From NCBI RefSeq assembly GCF_018130785.1, contig NZ_JAFCJT010000003.1, positions 124,001-188,000 on the forward strand: a stretch of 64,000 nt of DNA, read 5' to 3'. Both the position numbers and the translations under genes were made by a program. Shown here piece by piece: positions 26,078 to 34,752 of this stretch. Within the stretch, counting starts at the first letter, position 1. Each line of letters begins with the position of its first letter. The notes under the pieces were generated by a model. It made no database searches, was not told where the DNA came from, and saw nothing but the letters and a program-made list of their open reading frames with translations. This DNA comes from Bradyrhizobium liaoningense (GTDB lineage Bacteria > Pseudomonadota > Alphaproteobacteria > Rhizobiales > Xanthobacteraceae).

Positions 26078-27208
26078 TCAGGACGGCGCAGCGGCGCCGA
26101 CCGTGTCGGCCGAGACGGCGTCGCGACTGCCGAGCGGCTTGGGCCGCCCGGTGGTCGTGTCATGCAAGGTTTGACGTTCGATCTCCGAGTTCAGCTCGGC
26201 GCCGAACATGATGACGATGGCCGACATCCACATCCACGTCATCAGGCCGATCGCAGCCCCAAGCGAGCCGTAGGTCGCGTTGTAATTGGCGAAGGCGGAG
26301 AGATACCAGGACAGTAGCGACGAGCCGGCGATCCAGAGCACTGCGGCCGTCACCGCGCCGAGGCTCAGCCATTGCCAGCGCGGCGCGTCGCGGCTGGGTG
26401 CGAAGCGGTACAGCATGGCGAGCGCCCCGAGCAGGATGACGAGCAGCAGCGGCCATCGCGCGAGCGCGACGATCAGCTTGCTCTCGGGCGCAATGCCGAG
26501 ATGATCGAGGGCGAGCGGGAAGGCGACCACGGCGCCCACCATCAACAAGAGTGCGACGATGCCACCGACCGTGAAGGTCAGGGAGATCAGGTTCAGCTTG
26601 ATGAAGCTGCGCTTCTCGCGCTCCTCATAGGCGACGTTGAGGGCGTCGAAGATGGATTTGACGCCGGCATTGGCGCTCCAGATCGCGAGCCCGAGACCGA
26701 ACAGGAAGGCGGCGCCCAGTGCCGTATTGCCGTTCGAGACCACGCGCGCGACCTGGTCCTCGACGATCTGGAAGGTGCCCGCGGGCAGCATCATCGCGAG
26801 CGTCTGAAGATTTGAGCTGATTGTCGAGGGATCGGCGAATAGTCCGTAGGACGAGACGAGTGCGGTCACGGCGGGAAAGATCGCGAGCAGCCCGAAGAAG
26901 ACGACGCCGCCGGCGGTCGCAAGCAGGCGGTCCTCGTCGATGCGCTGATAGGTGCGCCAGAAGATATCCTTCCAACCGGCCCAAGGGATTGCGAAGGGGC
27001 TTTTCGAGCGCCGGCCGTGACCGGGCTGCATGGCTGCGCCGGCCGGGCTCGTTTCCGGTGAACTTGCTTCATTCTTGCGATGGTCTTGCGGAGGCCCCGA
27101 CCGGATGAGGCCGGACTCCTGAAAGTAGCGTTCCGCGGACAGCACGAAGACGGCCGTGGCGGCGACCAGCAACCAGCTGTCGAACTGCTCGGTGTGCCGC
27201 ACACGCAT
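26078..27208 (-). CDS. YihY/BrkB-family inner membrane protein
   Basis: 376 residues with about six transmembrane helices, plus an N-terminal hydrophobic segment (~12-25). The family core is visible: RIDEDRLLATAGGVVFFGLLAIFP (~92), the GNTALGAAFLFGLGLAIWSA region, and the final MTWMWMSAIVIMFGAELNSEIE. The older name 'ribonuclease BN' for this family is wrong. The role is unknown, possibly in envelope transport. The ATG at 27208 lies one base after the stop of the holin-family gene, so both are in one operon. Confidence 0.85.
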   Translation of the reverse strand: MRVRHTEQFDSWLLVAATAVFVLSAERYFQESGLIRSGPPQDHRKNEASSPETSPAGAAMQPGHGRRSKSPFAIPWAGWKDIFWRTYQRIDEDRLLATAGGVVFFGLLAIFPAVTALVSSYGLFADPSTISSNLQTLAMMLPAGTFQIVEDQVARVVSNGNTALGAAFLFGLGLAIWSANAGVKSIFDALNVAYEEREKRSFIKLNLISLTFTVGGIVALLLMVGAVVAFPLALDHLGIAPESKLIVALARWPLLLVILLGALAMLYRFAPSRDAPRWQWLSLGAVTAAVLWIAGSSLLSWYLSAFANYNATYGSLGAAIGLMTWMWMSAIVIMFGAELNSEIERQTLHDTTTGRPKPLGSRDAVSADTVGAAAPS

Positions 27209-27209
27209 T

Positions 27210-27797
27210 TCAGGCGTCCAATCCGTGGCCGTGCCGCCGCCGGCGCGCGGCCGTGAAGCCCAGCAGCCCGACGGCTGCGAGCATCAGGCCAAGTTGCACG
27301 GGCCGGTTGGTCCGGGGCGACAGGGCGTTGCCGCCACGGCCACGTTCGCCCGGTGCGAGCGGCACCAGCGGAATCGTCGTTGCGACCTCTTTCACCGCCT
27401 GCTTGACCGTTCCGCGCGGGATCCGCGGGGTGGCGATGGCAACGCGCATACGGCTGGCAAGCGGCACGATCGGCTTGTCGCGACGCTTCAGTTGGGCCAG
27501 AGCCACGCCGGCGCAGGATACGGCCAGCACCAGGAGCACGGCCGCGACCGCACCAAAGCCCCAGAATTGTCCGTAGGAGATCGCGACCCAACGATAAAGG
27601 GCCATCAGGCCGACAAAGAAGGTGGCGATCAGGAACAGCCCGGCCGCTGCGAACAATCCTGCCGCGACCGCATAGGACGTCATGCGTCCCGTGGCCTGGC
27701 TGGTGCGGTCGCGCATGTACGATCGCGCGGCGCGCTTGAGGTGGTTGATCTTGAGCGCCATGCCGGCGCGCAGCAATTCACCCGATGGCGCGAGCAT
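27210..27797 (-). CDS. Phage-holin-family (PF07332-like) membrane protein
   Basis: 195 residues. Two adjacent transmembrane helices (~42-65 and ~75-100) follow an amphipathic start, with a third hydrophobic helix near the C-terminus (~168-185) before a run of Arg and His. The helical pair with an intervening short loop resembles the small holin-like membrane proteins often encoded beside YihY/BrkB proteins. There are no phage genes nearby, so lysis is not implied. The ATG at 27797 has GGAGGA eight bases upstream; an internal ATG at 27761 has none. Confidence 0.65.
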   Translation of the reverse strand: MLAPSGELLRAGMALKINHLKRAARSYMRDRTSQATGRMTSYAVAAGLFAAAGLFLIATFFVGLMALYRWVAISYGQFWGFGAVAAVLLVLAVSCAGVALAQLKRRDKPIVPLASRMRVAIATPRIPRGTVKQAVKEVATTIPLVPLAPGERGRGGNALSPRTNRPVQLGLMLAAVGLLGFTAARRRRHGHGLDA

Positions 27798-27887
27798 GCG
27801 GACATCCTCCGAGAACGAAAAATTCGTCGGGGGATGAACGTGGCGGAATTTGACTTGTTCCGGGCGGCGCGTAGATGCCGTGACGGA

Positions 27888-28868
27888 TCAGCCGAGATCG
27901 GCGGCGGCGATCCAGAACACCTCGCCCTCGGACTCTTCGGTGTCGAGCCAGAGTAGCGGCAGTTCCGGAAAGGCCTCGTCGACCAGTTCGCGGCCGCGCC
28001 CGATCTCGCAGATCAGCCCGCCATCGGGGGTCAGGTGGTCGGGCGCATCGCGCAGGATCCGGCGCACCACGTCGAGACCGTCGGCGCCGCCGTCGAAGGC
28101 GAGCTTCGGCTCGGCGCGGCACTCCGGCGGCAGCGCGGCCATGCCTTCGGCGTCGACGTAAGGCGGGTTGGTGATGATCAGGTCGTATTTTTCGTCGCCG
28201 AGCGGTGCGAACAAGTCGCCGCGGTGGAGCGTGATCCGCTCGTCGAGCCCGTGCTCGCCGACATTGCGCGCGGCAACTTCGAGCGCGCCCTTGGAGACAT
28301 CGACGGCGTCGATCGTCGCATTCGGGAACTGATGCGCGGCGAGGATCGCGAGACACCCCGATCCCGTGCAGAGATCGAGCACGTGCTCGACGGCCGTGGG
28401 ATCATCGATCAGGGACCCCACTTCGCCGTCGCCACCGAAATGCGAATCCAGCAGCTCGCCGATGAAGGAGCGCGGAACGATGACGCGCTCGTCGACATAG
28501 AACGGCAGGCCGCGCATGTAGATCTTGTTGACGAGATAGGCGGCCGGTTTGCGCGTGGTGACGCGCTTATGGATCAGGTCGAGGATGGTCTTGCCCTCCG
28601 CCGTCGTGACGCAGGCATGGGCAAAGATCTCGAACTGGTCGGGATGCAGGTGCAGGGACTCGCAAACCAGGAAGACGGCTTCCGCGACCGGATCGGTCGT
28701 GCCATGCGCAAAGGCGAGTTTTGCCTCAGCGAAGCGGCTCACCGCATAACGCACGAAATCGATCAGCGTGAGCAGCTCGCCGCGGCCGACTTTTGCGAGC
28801 TTCGGTGCGGCTTTCGCGAGTTTTGGGGCGGCGCGGCCGCGCGTCGTCTTTTTCGATGCTCTTGCCAT
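27888..28868 (-). CDS. prmB: 50S ribosomal protein L3 N(5)-glutamine methyltransferase
   Basis: 326 residues. A basic Lys/Ala-rich N-terminus (~1-27, with a repeated APKLAK unit) precedes the helical substrate domain. Then come the SAM-binding loop VLDLCTGSGCLAI (~165) and the glutamine-methyltransferase signature NPPYVD (~235). The VDERVIVPRSFIGELL segment is characteristic of PrmB rather than PrmC. It methylates Gln of L3 during 50S assembly. The ATG shares one base with the moaE stop (TGATG), implying translational coupling. Confidence 0.93.
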   Translation of the reverse strand: MARASKKTTRGRAAPKLAKAAPKLAKVGRGELLTLIDFVRYAVSRFAEAKLAFAHGTTDPVAEAVFLVCESLHLHPDQFEIFAHACVTTAEGKTILDLIHKRVTTRKPAAYLVNKIYMRGLPFYVDERVIVPRSFIGELLDSHFGGDGEVGSLIDDPTAVEHVLDLCTGSGCLAILAAHQFPNATIDAVDVSKGALEVAARNVGEHGLDERITLHRGDLFAPLGDEKYDLIITNPPYVDAEGMAALPPECRAEPKLAFDGGADGLDVVRRILRDAPDHLTPDGGLICEIGRGRELVDEAFPELPLLWLDTEESEGEVFWIAAADLG

Positions 28869-29350
28869 CAGGATTTGGTCCAGCGTGCGGTGGCTTCATC
28901 GTCGCGGGCATGGGCTTCGACCCAGCCGGTGCCGGTCGCGCTCTCTTCCTTCTTCCAGAACGGCGCGTTGGTCTTGAGATAGTCCATCAGGAACTCGGCG
29001 GCCTGGAACGCCGCCTGGCGGTGCTGCGAAGCCGTCAGCACCAGCACGATGTTCTGGCCGGGCACGAACCGGCCGACGCGGTGAATGACCGTGACGCCGT
29101 TCAGCGGCCAGCGCGAAACGGCCTCGTCAGCATGGCGCTTGATCTCGTCCTCGGCCATCCCCGGATAATGCTCGAGCGTGAGCGCGGCAACCTTCGAACT
29201 GTCCTCGTCCGCCCGGCAGATGCCCGAAAAGCTCACGACCGCGCCGATGTCGGTCCGGCTTTTGGTCAGGATCGCGATCTCGCGCGCGATGTCGAAATCG
29301 TCTTCCTGGATGCGGATGGTGACGGGGCAGGTGGCGACGGGGGAGGTCAT
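28868..29350 (-). CDS. moaE: Molybdopterin synthase catalytic subunit
   Basis: 160 residues. Seen: VVSFSGICRADED (~40), the VGRFVPGQNIVLVLTASQHR core (~92-111) and the active-site lysine region YLKTNAPFWKKE (~125-135). With thiocarboxylated MoaD it inserts two sulfurs into cyclic pyranopterin monophosphate to give molybdopterin. It follows moaD after three bases and overlaps prmB. Its product is needed by the molybdenum CO dehydrogenase encoded at 48.8-52.6 kb. Confidence 0.95.
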   Translation of the reverse strand: MTSPVATCPVTIRIQEDDFDIAREIAILTKSRTDIGAVVSFSGICRADEDSSKVAALTLEHYPGMAEDEIKRHADEAVSRWPLNGVTVIHRVGRFVPGQNIVLVLTASQHRQAAFQAAEFLMDYLKTNAPFWKKEESATGTGWVEAHARDDEATARWTKS

Positions 29351-29353
29351 GGC

Positions 29354-29605
29354 CTAGCCGCCGGTCATCGGCGGGAAGAACGCGATCTCGCGGGCGCCCG
29401 TGATCACGGCGTCCGATTTGACGTGGGCATGATCGATCGCGGTGCGGATCACCTTCGGCTTCTCGAAGGCGTAGGCATACGCCTCGCTCTGGCCGGACAG
29501 CCAGGCGATCAGCTCCTCTACGGTGCGCACGGTCGCCGGCGGCTCGATGGTCTCCTCGGCCTTGCCGACGCGCTCGCGCACCCAGGCGAAGTACTTCACC
29601 TTCAT
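29354..29605 (-). CDS. moaD: Molybdopterin synthase sulfur carrier subunit
   Basis: 83 residues, ubiquitin-like fold, ending in the obligatory Gly-Gly (FFPPMTGG) that carries the thiocarboxylate. The KYFAWVRERVG start is typical of alphaproteobacterial MoaD. The ATG overlaps the pgsA stop in an ATGA. Its place between pgsA and moaE is a common rhizobial order. Confidence 0.95.
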   Translation of the reverse strand: MKVKYFAWVRERVGKAEETIEPPATVRTVEELIAWLSGQSEAYAYAFEKPKVIRTAIDHAHVKSDAVITGAREIAFFPPMTGG

Positions 29606-30219
29606 CCCTCATCCTCCTTGATGAGGTGATGGATGCCGGCGCGGAAATAATCGTAGCCGGTGTACATGGTGAGGATCGCCGAGGCCCAGAGCAGCGCCAG
29701 TCCGATCATCGAGACCACGGGCACCACCTCGTCGCCGGCCGGGCCAGCGAGCAGGAAGCCGATGGCGATGAGCTGAACGGTCGTCTTCCATTTCGCAAGC
29801 TTTGTCACGGGAACGCTCACCCGCAACGCCGCGAGATATTCGCGCAGGCCCGAGACCAGGATCTCGCGGCACAGGATCACGATGGCGGCCCACAGCGACC
29901 AGCCATGGATGATGCCGTCGGCGGCCAGCATCAGCAGGCAGGATGCGACCAGCAGCTTGTCGGCGATCGGATCGAGCATCCGGCCGAACGCCGATTGCTG
30001 ATTCCAGATCCGCGCGTAATAGCCGTCGAGGTAATCGGTCACTGCTGCCGCGATGAAGATGGCGACCGCGACCCAGCGCAGCCACAGCGGACCGTCCATG
30101 ATCGACTGTGCATAGATGCACCCGACCACGACCGGGATCGCGGCGATCCGGCCATAGGTCAGGATGTTCGGGAGGGACATCGCGCGGCTGGTCGTCCCTC
30201 GTGTCGTGGCGATGTTCAT
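29602..30219 (-). CDS. pgsA: CDP-diacylglycerol--glycerol-3-phosphate 3-phosphatidyltransferase
   Basis: 205 residues, inner membrane, five to six helices. The CDP-alcohol phosphotransferase signature D-x2-DG-x2-AR-x8-G-x3-D-x3-D is complete in TDYLDGYYARIWNQQ and FGRMLDPIADK (~65-90). It makes phosphatidylglycerol phosphate, the first committed step to phosphatidylglycerol and cardiolipin. The ATG at 30219 is preceded by AGGACGG; a second ATG at 30180 (MSLPN) matches many family members but has no suitable site. Confidence 0.94.
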   Translation of the reverse strand: MNIATTRGTTSRAMSLPNILTYGRIAAIPVVVGCIYAQSIMDGPLWLRWVAVAIFIAAAVTDYLDGYYARIWNQQSAFGRMLDPIADKLLVASCLLMLAADGIIHGWSLWAAIVILCREILVSGLREYLAALRVSVPVTKLAKWKTTVQLIAIGFLLAGPAGDEVVPVVSMIGLALLWASAILTMYTGYDYFRAGIHHLIKEDEG

Positions 30220-30315
30220 CCGTCCTACCAATACCGCTCGTGCCCTAAGGTCAACCGTCCCGCTCCCCAAATGGGGTGCAGCATGCGACGACCATATGAC
30301 CGCGGCCCCCTTAGT

Positions 30316-32379
30316 TCACCCCGGCTGGGGATGGAAATAGTCGAAAATCCTGCGGGCGCTCTCGGCGCTCACCCCCGGAACCTTGCCGAGATCGGCAATC
30401 GAGGCCCGTTCGATCTCCTTCAGGGTTCCGAAATGATGCAGCAAGGCACGTTTGCGTGACGGGCCGATGCCCGGAATCTCCTGCAAACCCGCCTCGCGGA
30501 TGTCCTTCTTGCGCAGCTTGCGGTGCGAGCCGATGACGAAGCGGTGGGCCTCATCGCGCAGGCGCTGGATGAAATAAAGCACGGGGTCGCGCGGCTCGAG
30601 CTTGATCGCCTCGCGCTCCGGCATGAACAGGGTTTCGCGGCCGGCATCCCGGTCCGGTCCCTTGGCAACCGACATCAGCGACACCTGGGTCAGGCCGAGA
30701 TTGGTAAAGATCTCCCTGACGGCGTTGAGCTGGCCGCGACCGCCGTCGATGATCACGAGGTCGGGCCATTGCGGGAAGTCGTCGTCCTTGGTCTTGCCAG
30801 CGGCGTCCTCGGGCGGATTGATCAGGCGCTTGAAGCGGCGCTCCAGCACCTCGCGCATCATCCCGTAATCGTCGCCCGGCGTGAGGCCTTCCGACTTGAT
30901 GTTGAACTTGCGGTACTGGTTCTTCACGAAGCCATCGGGGCCGGCGACGATCATGGCGCCGACGGCGTTGGTGCCCTGGATGTGGCTGTTGTCGTAGACC
31001 TCGATGCGCTTGGGCGAATGCGGCAGGCTCAGCGTCGTGGCCATGGCGTCGAGCAGGCGGCTCTGGGTCGCGGTGTCCGCGAGCTTGCGGCCCAGCGCCT
31101 CGCGCGCATTGGTCAGCGCGTGGGTGACGAGCTCCTTCTTCTCGCCGCGCTTGGGCGCCGTGACCTCGATCTTGTGGCCGGCCTTGATCGACAGCGCATT
31201 GGCGAGCAGCTCGCTCTCCTCGATCTCGTGCGAGAGCAGGATGTTCTTCGGCGGCGGCTTGTCGTCGTAGAACTGGGCGAGGAAGGAGCCGAGCACTTCT
31301 TCCGGCGTAAAGGTCTTCTCCGCGCGCGGGAAATAGGCGCGGTTGCCCCAGTTCTGGCCGGTGCGGAAGAAGAACACTTCGACGCAGGAGAATCCGCCCT
31401 CCTGGTGGATGGCGAACACGTCGGCTTCTTCCACCGTGCGCGGATTGATGCCCTGCTGCGACTGGATCGCCGACAACGCGGCGAGGCGGTCGCGGTAGAG
31501 CGCCGCCCTCTCGAATTCGAGCTCGCCGGAGGCCTTTTCCATCTCGCCGGCGAGCTCCTGCTTCACCGCCTGGCTCTTGCCGGAGAGGAAGTCGGTCGCC
31601 TCGCGCACGAGCGTCGTATAGCCGGGGAAGTCGATCTCGCGGGTACAGGGGCCGGCGCAGCGGCGGATCTGGTAGAGCAGGCAGGGCCGCGAGCGGCTCT
31701 CGAAGAAGGAATCGGTGCAGGAGCGAATCAGGAACGCGCGCTGCAAGGCGGTGATGGTGCGATTGACCGCGCCGGCGGAAGCGAACGGGCCGAAATAGCG
31801 CCCGGGCCGGGTCTGCGCACCACGGTGCTTCAGGATCTGCGGCGCCCAATGGTCGCCGGTGATCAGGATGTAGGGAAACGACTTGTCGTCGCGCAGCTGC
31901 ACATTGAAGCGCGGCCGGAGCTGCTTGATGAGGTTGGCTTCCAGCAGCAGCGCTTCGGTCTCGGTGTTGGTCGAGACGATCTCCACGGTCACCGTGGCTG
32001 CGATCATGCGCAGGATGCGCGCCGGTTGCGGCGCGCTCTGGCGCGCATAGTTCGACAGGCGCTTTTTGACGTTCTTGGCCTTGCCGACATAGAGCACGTC
32101 GGCATTCGCACTGAGCATGCGGTAGACGCCGGGCGAGGTGGGGGCGAGCCGGACCGCGCGCTCGATCGCCTCATGGCCGGTCGCCAGCGGCTCTTCGCCG
32201 ACCGCACCGCTCTCCTCCAGGATGTCAGGCAGCAGCGCATCGTCCTCGTCCTCGCCAGTGGTGGTGGCGGGATCGAGGTCCGGCGGCGTCAGGCTCTCCG
32301 GCGGGGCGTCTGCCGTTGCGCCGCGCGGCGGTTTGCGCGCGCGTGCGTCGTCCGGATTGTCGGTGGAATCGTGAACCAT
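30316..32379 (-). CDS. uvrC: Excinuclease ABC subunit C
   Basis: 687 residues. After an acidic, Pro-rich extension of ~70 residues come the GIY-YIG nuclease domain ([21 protein letters not shown]), a UVR/UvrB-binding segment (~265-300), the RNase H-like second nuclease core ([19 protein letters not shown]) and two helix-hairpin-helix motifs at the end ([17 protein letters not shown]). It makes both incisions in nucleotide excision repair. The N-terminal extension is longer than in E. coli but usual in rhizobia. It lies upstream of pgsA on the same strand. Confidence 0.96.
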   Translation of the reverse strand: MVHDSTDNPDDARARKPPRGATADAPPESLTPPDLDPATTTGEDEDDALLPDILEESGAVGEEPLATGHEAIERAVRLAPTSPGVYRMLSANADVLYVGKAKNVKKRLSNYARQSAPQPARILRMIAATVTVEIVSTNTETEALLLEANLIKQLRPRFNVQLRDDKSFPYILITGDHWAPQILKHRGAQTRPGRYFGPFASAGAVNRTITALQRAFLIRSCTDSFFESRSRPCLLYQIRRCAGPCTREIDFPGYTTLVREATDFLSGKSQAVKQELAGEMEKASGELEFERAALYRDRLAALSAIQSQQGINPRTVEEADVFAIHQEGGFSCVEVFFFRTGQNWGNRAYFPRAEKTFTPEEVLGSFLAQFYDDKPPPKNILLSHEIEESELLANALSIKAGHKIEVTAPKRGEKKELVTHALTNAREALGRKLADTATQSRLLDAMATTLSLPHSPKRIEVYDNSHIQGTNAVGAMIVAGPDGFVKNQYRKFNIKSEGLTPGDDYGMMREVLERRFKRLINPPEDAAGKTKDDDFPQWPDLVIIDGGRGQLNAVREIFTNLGLTQVSLMSVAKGPDRDAGRETLFMPEREAIKLEPRDPVLYFIQRLRDEAHRFVIGSHRKLRKKDIREAGLQEIPGIGPSRKRALLHHFGTLKEIERASIADLGKVPGVSAESARRIFDYFHPQPG

Positions 32380-32628
32380 GGTGCGAATTTAGGCGCTGGG
32401 GATGCCGATTTGAAGTTCCGGCGATGCGGCACGCACAGGATGGCGGCGCGGTTCCCGGTAACGCTTGCTTAAGCCTGTTAAGAGCGCGGTAACCCGGCTT
32501 AACAGCCCTTTAACTTAAAACTCTTGATAAATCTTACGCGAAAAAGAGGAGGTTCCGTAACCATGCGATTTTGCCTCGCGCGGCGGCGCAGGCATCGCGG
32601 GCGGCGGCAGTTGCGTTGGAGAGTACCG

Positions 32629-33252
32629 ATGAGGGGGTTCGTTGTAGGCGCAGCCGTGTTGGTTGCAGCCGGCTGGACAGCTTCGGCAGAGGCCGCCGAT
32701 CTCAATTACGGGCAGGGTGCGCCCTACACCGTCAATCAGCCGCTCAATGCCTATAGCTGGGCCGGTCCGTATCTCGGTGCCAATCTCGGCTATGAGTGGG
32801 GCTCGGTGAGTAACTCGCCAGTCAAGCCCTCCGGTTTCGTCGGCGGTGTGCAGGCCGGCTACAATTTCCAGAACGGTCCATGGGTGTTCGGCGTCGAGGG
32901 CGATATCCAGGCCGCCGGCGCTGATGACACCTTCGCGCCGTGGAAGTTCTCGAATCCCTGGTTCGGCACGCTGCGCGGCCGTGCGGGCTATGCCTTCAGC
33001 AACGTGCTGTTCTACGGCACCGCCGGCCTCGCCTTCGGCGAGCTGCGCGCGCAGACATTCGGCTGGACTGAGTCGCACACCACCGCTGGCTGGACCATCG
33101 GTGCCGGCGCGGAAGTCGGCTTCGCGCCGAACTGGAGCGCCAAGCTCGAATATCTCTACATCGATCTGTCGACGAGCCAGTTCGCAATTACCGGCGTGTC
33201 AAACGGGTATAGCGCCAGCGTTGTGCGCGCAGGCGTGAACTATCACTTCTGA
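32629..33252 (+). CDS. Outer membrane beta-barrel protein (Omp25/31-like)
   Basis: 207 residues. The signal peptide ends near ASAEA (~22). The mature chain shows alternating aromatic/hydrophobic strands with turns (AGPYLGANLGYEWG, GFVGGVQAGYNFQ, WVFGVEGDIQ, WFGTLRGRAGYAF, WSAKLEYLYIDL) and the C-terminal Phe (VRAGVNYHF) recognised by the BAM complex. It is thus an eight-stranded porin-like protein of the type abundant in rhizobia and Brucella. The ATG at 32629 has GGAGAG at good spacing. An in-frame ATG at 32563, with GAGGAGG upstream, would add 22 very basic residues before the signal. A strong terminator follows. Confidence 0.87.
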   Translation: MRGFVVGAAVLVAAGWTASAEAADLNYGQGAPYTVNQPLNAYSWAGPYLGANLGYEWGSVSNSPVKPSGFVGGVQAGYNFQNGPWVFGVEGDIQAAGADDTFAPWKFSNPWFGTLRGRAGYAFSNVLFYGTAGLAFGELRAQTFGWTESHTTAGWTIGAGAEVGFAPNWSAKLEYLYIDLSTSQFAITGVSNGYSASVVRAGVNYHF

Positions 33253-33282
33253 TAGCTGAAGAAGAAAATACCGGACACATCC

Positions 33283-33311
33283 TCCCGGCCGCTCGCGGCC
33301 GGGATTTTTTT
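33283..33311 (+). terminator. Intrinsic terminator of the outer membrane protein gene
   Basis: Perfect GC-rich stem CCCGGCCG / CGGCCGGG with a four-base loop, followed by ATTTTTTTT. It is thirty bases past the stop codon. Confidence 0.92.
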
Positions 33312-33337
33312 GCGCCAGGTGTTCGCTCGAAAACGCT

Positions 33338-33553
33338 CTAGGAGAGGATGACCAAATTAACCGCCTTCGGTCCCTTCCCCTTCTTGTCCGGCTCGACTTC
33401 AAAAGTAATGCGCTGTCCTTCGGCGAGGTCTTTCAGTCCCGCCCGCTCCACAGCAGTAATGTGCACGAAGACGTCGCGGCCGCCGTCGTCGGGCTTGATG
33501 AAACCGTAGCCGCGCTCACCGTTAAAAAACTTGACCGTTCCCGTCATGGCCAT
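33338..33553 (-). CDS. cspA: Cold-shock-domain protein
   Basis: 71 residues, one cold-shock domain. RNP1 appears as GYGFIKP (~16-22) and RNP2 as DVFVHI (~27-32); the chain ends in the usual KGPKAVNLVIL. It binds single-stranded RNA and DNA and melts RNA structure. The ATG at 33553 follows GGGGGAG at eight bases. There are ~250 non-coding bases upstream (see leader entry), in keeping with the structured leaders of cold-shock genes. Confidence 0.93.
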   Translation of the reverse strand: MAMTGTVKFFNGERGYGFIKPDDGGRDVFVHITAVERAGLKDLAEGQRITFEVEPDKKGKGPKAVNLVILS

Positions 33554-33803
33554 CGGGAAACTCCCCCTCATTGCTCCTCCGTCGCGACGCAGACTCACGT
33601 CACGACATGACCGGGCCTTACGAAGCCCGGGAGCTGGCCATCCTTGGGCGGACCTTTCGGTCCGATCGGATCTTTCTTAGGCCTTCACTCCGCCGCAACC
33701 ATTCGCGGAAGCGGAACGTAAAGCCAGTCACGGAAACAGCATAATACGGTTCTTTGCAGATTGACTACCGCCCCTGCATATTTTTCCCAAGAATGCCGGG
33801 GTG
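33554..33803 (-). promoter_or_regulatory. Leader and promoter region of cspA
   Basis: 250 bp between cspA and rlmJ. On either strand it has two small hairpins, CCGGGCCTTACGAAGCCCGG (~33610-33629) and CGGACCTTTCGGTCCG (~33648-33663). A long structured 5' leader is a known feature of cspA mRNAs, where it acts as a thermosensor. Here the transcript start is not visible, so this is a proposal. Because rlmJ ends here, one hairpin could instead end the rlmJ transcript. Confidence 0.35.
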
Positions 33804-34664
33804 TTACGGCCGCGGCACCTCTAATCGGAATCTGGCAGCTCCGCCCTGTCCGAGCGGCATTTCCAGCTCGGGCAGGATCGTCTTGAGCTCACCGTGCAGC
33901 GTGTACGGCGGATTGACGATCAACAATCCGGTGGAGGTGAGGGCGGCACCATCAAGCTGCGGCGCGACACTGAATTCGAGGCGCAGACATTTTCCTGGTG
34001 GTTTTGCTGCGGCTGCGAGCCGCGCCACTGATTGCGCCAGTGTGTCGGTGGTGCGCCGGTTCTTGGCCGGATACCAGATTACATAGATACCGGTCGGCCA
34101 TTTCGCGAAAGCCGCCGAGAAGGCGTCGCCGAGCTTTTCGAACTCGTCTTTCGCCTCGAACGGCGGATCGATCAGCACGAGTCCGCGCCGCTCCTTCGGC
34201 GGCACGAAGGCCGGCAGCGCCATCCAGCCGTCGAGATCGACCACGCGTGCCTGTTCGTCGCGGCGCAGCACGCTGATCAACGCCTTGCGTGCCTTCGGCT
34301 CGAGCTCGCAGGCGACGAGGCGATCCTGCGGCCGCATCAGCCCCCGCGCGATCAACGGCGAGCCTGGATAGGCCTTGAGCCCGCCCTTCGGATTGTAGGC
34401 GCGAACGATATCGAGATAGGGCTTGGTCAGCGCCACGCTCTCGTTCGAGAGGCGAGACTGCATCAGCCGCGCGATGCCGGTCAGCCATTCGCCGCTGCGG
34501 CGCGCCTCGTCGCTTTCGAGATCGTAGAGGCCGGCGCCCGCATGGGTGTCGATAACGCGGAACGCTCCCGGCTTGTCCTGGAGGTAGGTCATGATGCGCG
34601 CAAGCACGATGTGCTTGATGACATCGGCAAAGTTTCCGGCGTGGAAGGCGTGGCGGTAGTTCAT
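33804..34664 (-). CDS. rlmJ: 23S rRNA (adenine(2030)-N(6))-methyltransferase
   Basis: 286 residues. The family start MNYRHAFHAGNFADVIKHIVL is unmistakable. The SAM-binding DTHAGAGLYDL lies at ~39-49 and the N6-adenine-type catalytic motif is IDPPFE (~165). It methylates A2030 of 23S rRNA; in E. coli the enzyme also affects use of DNA as a nutrient. It is a single gene, on the strand shared with cspA and RNase T2. Confidence 0.93.
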   Translation of the reverse strand: MNYRHAFHAGNFADVIKHIVLARIMTYLQDKPGAFRVIDTHAGAGLYDLESDEARRSGEWLTGIARLMQSRLSNESVALTKPYLDIVRAYNPKGGLKAYPGSPLIARGLMRPQDRLVACELEPKARKALISVLRRDEQARVVDLDGWMALPAFVPPKERRGLVLIDPPFEAKDEFEKLGDAFSAAFAKWPTGIYVIWYPAKNRRTTDTLAQSVARLAAAAKPPGKCLRLEFSVAPQLDGAALTSTGLLIVNPPYTLHGELKTILPELEMPLGQGGAARFRLEVPRP

Positions 34665-34703
34665 GGTGGAGAGTTACGACATCGCGCGATGAAAGTAACT
34701 GCG

Positions 34704-34741
34704 GTCATTCCGGGTTCACGCTTCGCGCGCCCCGGAATGAC
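34704..34741. repeat. Short palindromic repeat, family F
   Basis: GTCATTCCGGG and CCCCGGAATGAC around a ~16-base loop (TTCACGCTTCGCGCG). It lies between rlmJ and the RNase T2 gene. It resembles families A and C in having GTCAT/ATGAC ends. Confidence 0.75.
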
Positions 34742-34752
34742 GGCGACCCAGT

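Noticed and set aside
27210..27797. Prophage remnant suggested by the holin-family protein
   Set aside because: No lysin, integrase or capsid genes are nearby; the family is common beside BrkB-type proteins in bacterial chromosomes.
30523..32472. A 649-codon open frame antisense to uvrC
   Set aside because: Shadow of uvrC, without ribosome site or domain.
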